From: DATBGO01 sp963785765
GTDB lineage: Bacteria > Actinomycetota > Actinomycetes > Streptosporangiales > Streptosporangiaceae
Reading direction: 5' to 3'
Length of the DNA stretch: 64,000 bases
Assembly (NCBI GenBank): GCA_963785765.1
Contig: CAWAWM010000004.1
Location: 1,302,001 to 1,366,000 of the forward strand
Shown: in pieces, positions 59,803 to 64,000 of the stretch
Layout: each line of letters opens with the position of its first letter
How positions within the stretch are numbered: position 1 is the first letter of the stretch
Made by a program: the position numbers and the translations under genes
Notes under the pieces: model-generated
Told to the model about the DNA's origin: nothing
The model's database searches: none
What the model saw: only the letters and a program-made list of their open reading frames with translations

Positions 59803-62800
59803 TCATGCTTGCTGTCCAGCCGGCGAGAGCCCGCCGAGCACCTGCTCGATCAGGTCGTCACACCAGGTGAGCAGGTCGGTGTCCCGCAGCGGCGGGGCGC
59901 CGATGGACACGGGAGAACCCGGGCCAGACCGGCCGGACCCGGACCGGCCGCCTGCCGAGGATGGCCGCGTGCCGTCGCCCGCCTTGGGCACCGGTACGAG
60001 CATCGTACGCACCGCCGGCTTGAGCACCGTCCTCGGGTACAGCCGCTCCACCCGGACCTGCCGCGATTCCGGCAGCTGCACCGGCGCGAACCTGATGTGG
60101 CTGCCCTGCTGGGTGATGTCGGTGAGGCCGGCCCGGCGGGCCCGGGCCCGCAGCCCGGCCACGGCCAGCAGGTTGCGCACCGGCTCGGGCGGCGTGCCGA
60201 ACCTGTCCTCCAGCTCCTCGGCCACCGCGGCGGCGTCGGCGTCGGTGTCGATGGCCGCGATCCGGGTGTAGGCCTCCAGCCGGAGCCGCTCCCCCGGCAC
60301 GTACTGGTGCGGGATGTGCGCGTCGACCGGCAGCTCGATCCTGACCTCGGGGCGCTCGGCCGGGCCGTCCCCGCGCAGCTCGCTGACCGCCTCGCCGATC
60401 ATCCGCACGTACAGGTCGAACCCGACCGCGGCGATGTGCCCGGACTGCTCGCCGCCCAGGTAGTTACCGGCCCCGCGGATCTCCAGGTCCTTGAGCGCGA
60501 CGTACATGCCCGCGCCGACCTCGGTGTGCTGCGCGATGGTCGCCAGCCGCTCGTGCGCGGTCTCGGTGAGCGGCTTCTCCGGCGGGTACAGGAAATACGC
60601 GTAGCCCCGCTCCCGGCCGCGGCCGACCCGGCCGCGCAGCTGATGCAGGTCGGGCAGCCCGTAGGCGTCAGCCCGGTCGACGATCAGCGTGTTGGCGTTC
60701 GGGATGTCCAGCCCCGACTCGACGATGGTGGTCGACACCAGGACGTCGTTGCGGCGCTCGACGAAGTCCTCCATGATCTTCTCGAGGGCGTGCTCGTTCA
60801 TCTGGCCGTGCCCGACCGCCACCCGCGCCTCAGGCACCAGCTCGGCCAGCCGGGCGGCCACCTTGTTGATCGAGGACACCCGGTTGTGCACGAAGAACAC
60901 CTGGCCGTCGCGGAGCAGCTCGCGCCGGATCGCCGCGCCGATCTGCTTCTCGTCATAGGGCGCGACAGAGGTCAGTACCGGGTGCCGCTCCTCGGGCGGG
61001 GTCAAGATGGTGGACATCTCCCTGATCCCGGACAGGCCCATCTCCAGCGTGCGCGGGATCGGGGTGGCCGACATGGACAGCACGTCGACCTGGGTGCGCA
61101 TCCGCTTCAGGAACTCCTTGTGCTCGACCCCGAACCGCTGCTCCTCGTCGATGATCACCAGGCCGAGCCGGGCGAACGAGGTCTCCGGTGACAGCAGCCG
61201 GTGGGTGCCGATCACCACGTCGACCTTGCCCTCCGCCAGGCCGGCCAGCGTGTCGGCGGCTTCGGCGTTCGACTGGAACCGGGACAGCGGCCGGACGACC
61301 ACGGGGAACGGCGCGTACCGCTCGCTGAACGTCGCGGTGTGCTGGCCGACCAGCAGCGTGGTGGGCACCAGCACCGCGACCTGCTGGCCGTCCTGGACCG
61401 CCTTGAACGCCGCCCGGACCGCGATCTCGGTCTTGCCGTAACCCACGTCACCGCAGATCAGCCGGTCCATCGGGACCGGCCGCTCCATGTCGCGCTTGAC
61501 CTCGTCGACGGCGGCGAGCTGGTCGGGCGTCTCCACATAGGGGAACGCGTCCTCAAGCTCGCGCTGCCACGGGGTGTCCGGGCCGAACGCGTGCCCGGGC
61601 GAGGCCATCCGGGCCTGGTACAGCTGGATCAGCCCGGCGGCGATGTCCCGCACCGCCTTGCGGGCCCGGCCCTTGGTCTTGGCCCAGTCGGCGCCGCCCA
61701 GCCGGTGCAGCGCCGGCGCCTCGCCGCCGGAGTACCTGGTCACCTCGTCCAGCTGGTCGGTGGGCAGGTACAGGCGGTCCGGCGGCTGCCCGCGCTTGCC
61801 CGGCGCGTACTCGATGACCAGATATTCCCTGGTCGCGCCCTGGATGGTGCGGCTGGTCATCTCCAGGTACCGGCCGACACCGTGCTGCTCGTGCACCACG
61901 TAGTCGCCGGGCGTCAGCCGCAGCGGATCGATACCGCCGCGCCGCCTGCTGGGCATCCGCGCGGCGCCCGTGCCGCCGCCGGTCCGCTGCCCGACCAGAT
62001 CGGCCTCGGACAGCACCGCCAGCCGCGCCGACGGCCAGCTGAACCCGTGGGTGAGAGTCCCGGTCGACACCTGCGCGATCCCGGCCTGCGGCGGCGCGCC
62101 GAGATCCCCGACCCGGGTCGCCACGTCGGCGCCGTGCAGCAGTTCGGCGAGCCGCTGCGCGGGACCGTGCCCCTCGGTGACCAGCACGACGCGCCAGTCG
62201 CTCGCCAGCCACTGGCGGACGTCCGCGATGACGCGCGAGGTATCGCCGCGATAGGCCTCCGCCGGTTTCGCGTCCAGCCGGAACGATGACCGGCCGTCAG
62301 TCTGCCCGGTCAGGTCAGCCTGGTCGGGCGGCAGCTCCGCCGGGTTATCCGTTACTGCTGGGTCTGGGGAGACAAACGGCGTGCTTGTCCACCAGGGCAG
62401 GTCCAGGTCCGCCGCCGCGCCGCGGATCTCGGCGATCGGCCGGAACGCGGCCGCGCCCAGGTCGATCGGGGCCTGTCCGCCGACGGCCGCACTGACCCAG
62501 GACGCCGCCAGGAACTCCTGGCTGGTGGCGACCAGGTCGGCGGCGCGGGCCCGGATCCGCTCCGGGTCGCAGGCCAGCACGCAGCCTCCGGCGGGCACGT
62601 AGTCGAGCAGCAGTTCCATCCGCTCGGCGAGGACCGGCGCGAAGGCCTCCATGCCCTCGGTGGTGATCCCGTCGGCGAGTTTCCCGAGGATGTCGGACAG
62701 GCCGGGGTGGGCCGCGGCCAGGGCCTTGGCGCGTTCTCGCACCGCGGGCGTCAGCAGCAGCTCACGACAGGGCGGGGCCCACAGGCCGCCGTCCGCCTCG

Positions 62801-63477
62801 GCCAGGCTGCGCTGGTCGGCGACCTTGAAGTAACGGATCTCCTCGACGGTGTCGCCCCAGAACTCGATCCGCATCGGATGCTGCTCGGTGGGCGGGAAGA
62901 CATCGAGGATGCCGCCGCGGACAGCCAGCTCACCGCGGTGTTCCACGGTCTCGGCCCGGGCATAGCCGATCTCGACCAGCCTGGTGATCACGTCGTCGAA
63001 GTCGGCGGTCTCACCGGACCTGAGCCGGACTGGCTCCAGCTCGCCAAGGCCGCCGACGATCGGCTGCAGCAGGCTGCGGACCGGAGCGGCGACCACGGTG
63101 AGCGGACCGGTCCTGGGGTCAGCCGGGTCGGGGTGGGCGAGCCTGCGCAGCACGGCCAGCCGCTGCCCGGAGACATCAGGCTGCGGCGACAGCCGCTCGT
63201 GCGGCAGCGTCTCCCAGGGCGGGAAGCACGCGGCGGCGCCCTCGGGCAGCAGCGAGCCGAGCGCGGCGGTGAGGTCTTCGGCCTCGCGGACGGTGGCCGT
63301 GACGGCCAGCACGAACCGGCCGGGGACCTGGCCAGCGAGGGCCGCGGTCAGCAGCGGGCGCAGCGCGGGCGGCCCGCTGAGGTCGGCGCCGCCCGCGGCG
63401 GGCTGGCCAGCCTCCTCCAGCGCACGCTGCAGCTGCGGGTCATCGGCGATGATCTCAAGAAGGCCGGCGAGGCTCAT
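59803..63477 (-). CDS. mfd: Transcription-repair coupling factor Mfd
   Basis: A 1224-residue ATP-dependent translocase that removes stalled RNA polymerase and recruits UvrA. The N-terminal UvrB-like region begins at once, with LPHERLSPQPDVSGQRL. The polymerase-interacting domain has DYVVHEQHGVGRY. The motor has Walker A GDVGYGKTEIAVRA near residue 680, VIIDEEQRFG near residue 774, and the TRG-region LRGRVGRGRERGYAY. The C-terminal UvrA-masking domain ends in a Gly/Ser-rich tail. ATG at 63477. Its stop overlaps the next lipoprotein's alternative start. Confidence 0.96.
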   Translation of the reverse strand: MSLAGLLEIIADDPQLQRALEEAGQPAAGGADLSGPPALRPLLTAALAGQVPGRFVLAVTATVREAEDLTAALGSLLPEGAAACFPPWETLPHERLSPQPDVSGQRLAVLRRLAHPDPADPRTGPLTVVAAPVRSLLQPIVGGLGELEPVRLRSGETADFDDVITRLVEIGYARAETVEHRGELAVRGGILDVFPPTEQHPMRIEFWGDTVEEIRYFKVADQRSLAEADGGLWAPPCRELLLTPAVRERAKALAAAHPGLSDILGKLADGITTEGMEAFAPVLAERMELLLDYVPAGGCVLACDPERIRARAADLVATSQEFLAASWVSAAVGGQAPIDLGAAAFRPIAEIRGAAADLDLPWWTSTPFVSPDPAVTDNPAELPPDQADLTGQTDGRSSFRLDAKPAEAYRGDTSRVIADVRQWLASDWRVVLVTEGHGPAQRLAELLHGADVATRVGDLGAPPQAGIAQVSTGTLTHGFSWPSARLAVLSEADLVGQRTGGGTGAARMPSRRRGGIDPLRLTPGDYVVHEQHGVGRYLEMTSRTIQGATREYLVIEYAPGKRGQPPDRLYLPTDQLDEVTRYSGGEAPALHRLGGADWAKTKGRARKAVRDIAAGLIQLYQARMASPGHAFGPDTPWQRELEDAFPYVETPDQLAAVDEVKRDMERPVPMDRLICGDVGYGKTEIAVRAAFKAVQDGQQVAVLVPTTLLVGQHTATFSERYAPFPVVVRPLSRFQSNAEAADTLAGLAEGKVDVVIGTHRLLSPETSFARLGLVIIDEEQRFGVEHKEFLKRMRTQVDVLSMSATPIPRTLEMGLSGIREMSTILTPPEERHPVLTSVAPYDEKQIGAAIRRELLRDGQVFFVHNRVSSINKVAARLAELVPEARVAVGHGQMNEHALEKIMEDFVERRNDVLVSTTIVESGLDIPNANTLIVDRADAYGLPDLHQLRGRVGRGRERGYAYFLYPPEKPLTETAHERLATIAQHTEVGAGMYVALKDLEIRGAGNYLGGEQSGHIAAVGFDLYVRMIGEAVSELRGDGPAERPEVRIELPVDAHIPHQYVPGERLRLEAYTRIAAIDTDADAAAVAEELEDRFGTPPEPVRNLLAVAGLRARARRAGLTDITQQGSHIRFAPVQLPESRQVRVERLYPRTVLKPAVRTMLVPVPKAGDGTRPSSAGGRSGSGRSGPGSPVSIGAPPLRDTDLLTWCDDLIEQVLGGLSPAGQQA

Positions 63478-63705
63478 TGCATCCTTGGTAACGGCGACAG
63501 CACGAAAAACCCGCGCCCGGCGCAGAGCGCCCAGGTTGCCCCGTTGACCACCCGCTGGCCGGGATGCGGGATATCTCTCACAGTTTACGGGCCGCCCGGC
63601 GGCGGAACCGCCGGGCCGGCCACCCGGCCAGCTTACGGTCCCGCTGGGCGCGCCGCGGGCGTCATGTAGCTACTTAAAGTATTCGGAGTACTACGCTTTG
63701 GCTCT

Positions 63706-64000
63706 GTGATGAACGCGAGCGTAACTGGAGCGGGCGGCTTCCTGCAGGCCAGCCCGGACGGGCCGGGCGGCATGGGCTGGCTGGAGCGGCCCGACCGGCC
63801 CGGGCGGCACCGAGTGGGGACCGAAGGCAGGCTGCAGCCCTCCGGGCTGGCGACGCTGCCGGTCCCGTCGCCCGACGGCACCGACCCTGAGCTGTTCACC
63901 CGGAACGTGGCGCGCTATGCCGCCGAGCGGCCCGGCGAGCCAATCGCGGTACTGCAGGCGGGCTACAGCACCGCCGGCGGCACGCTGGATGTCGGCAGGC
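63706..64000 (+). CDS. N-terminus of a possible SAM-dependent methyltransferase (runs off the window)
   Basis: About 98 residues are visible. A Gly/Pro-rich start (TGAGGFLQASPDGPGG) leads to PDGTDPELFTRNVARYAAER, then PIAVLQAGYSTAGGTLDVGR, which resembles motif I of a class I methyltransferase (V-L-Q-A-G). GTG at 63706 and ATG at 63709 are in frame; neither has a strong ribosome site. An AGTA-N7-TACT inverted repeat lies about 15 bp upstream. The assignment depends on sequence beyond the window. Confidence 0.5.
   Translation, partial: MMNASVTGAGGFLQASPDGPGGMGWLERPDRPGRHRVGTEGRLQPSGLATLPVPSPDGTDPELFTRNVARYAAERPGEPIAVLQAGYSTAGGTLDVGR

Noticed and set aside
59809..61191. A 460-codon plus-strand frame opposite mfd
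   Set aside because: Antisense to Mfd motor motifs, with His/Arg/Gly-rich non-globular composition.

Overview
The window is chromosomal DNA of a very GC-rich actinomycete. Four things support this: a mycothiol conjugate amidase (Mca), a DUF222/HNH protein, the eno-ftsB-DUF501-ppx order, and heavy use of GTG and TTG starts. Several S53, C39 and C40 secreted proteins fit a soil or filamentous lineage, but I cannot name the genus. I see no prophage, insertion sequence, CRISPR array, rRNA or biosynthetic cluster.

Layout. 1-7 kb: the 5' part of phoH, isoprenyl transferase, an unknown gene, ATP-type PEP carboxykinase, an unknown gene with a palindrome on its start, and a secreted C40 peptidase. 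7-14 kb: a DUF255 thioredoxin-fold protein, a Fur/Zur regulator, DUF2461, an overlapping C39-like protease/lipoprotein pair, and a GlxA-type regulator. 14-26 kb: MFS, RecQ with a phosphoribosyltransferase-like tail, a repeat-swollen DUF222/HNH protein, two aldo/keto reductases, a frameshifted MFS and LysR. 26-34 kb: a membrane protein, rhodanese, an NYN-type RNase-like protein with a possible leader ORF, a SWIM/SNF2 pair with a broken N-terminus, and mca. 34-42 kb: greA, a sedolisin with twin Ig-like repeats, a DHA2 exporter with its TetR, an Lrp regulator divergent from hpd, and a ROK kinase. 42-53 kb: an AAA+/VWA pair, small membrane proteins, the transsulfuration genes (CBS, CGS), a thiolase, a DUF4287/PPOX pair and an unusual tRNA-like gene. 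53-64 kb: UDG, ppx, DUF501, ftsB, eno, a broken GrpB-type gene, mazG, a SurA-like lipoprotein, mfd and the start of a possible methyltransferase.

Working units. The minus-strand eno-ftsB-DUF501-ppx-udg run is tightly packed, with 4-bp overlaps at eno/ftsB and ppx/udg. Mfd, the lipoprotein and MazG form a second run joining repair, envelope chaperone and nucleotide sanitation functions. CBS and CGS together convert homocysteine to cysteine precursors, which feed mycothiol. The AAA+ and VWA genes look like a chelatase-like or MoxR-type remodelling machine.

Two themes stand out. First, short tandem repeats are unusually common both between genes and in frame inside genes. Second, three genes are clearly interrupted by single-base frameshifts (the SNF2 gene twice, one MFS C-terminus and a GrpB-like gene), with a possible fourth case at another MFS N-terminus. 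The most unusual single object is the tRNA-like gene at 52893-52966, whose anticodon loop lacks the conserved U33.
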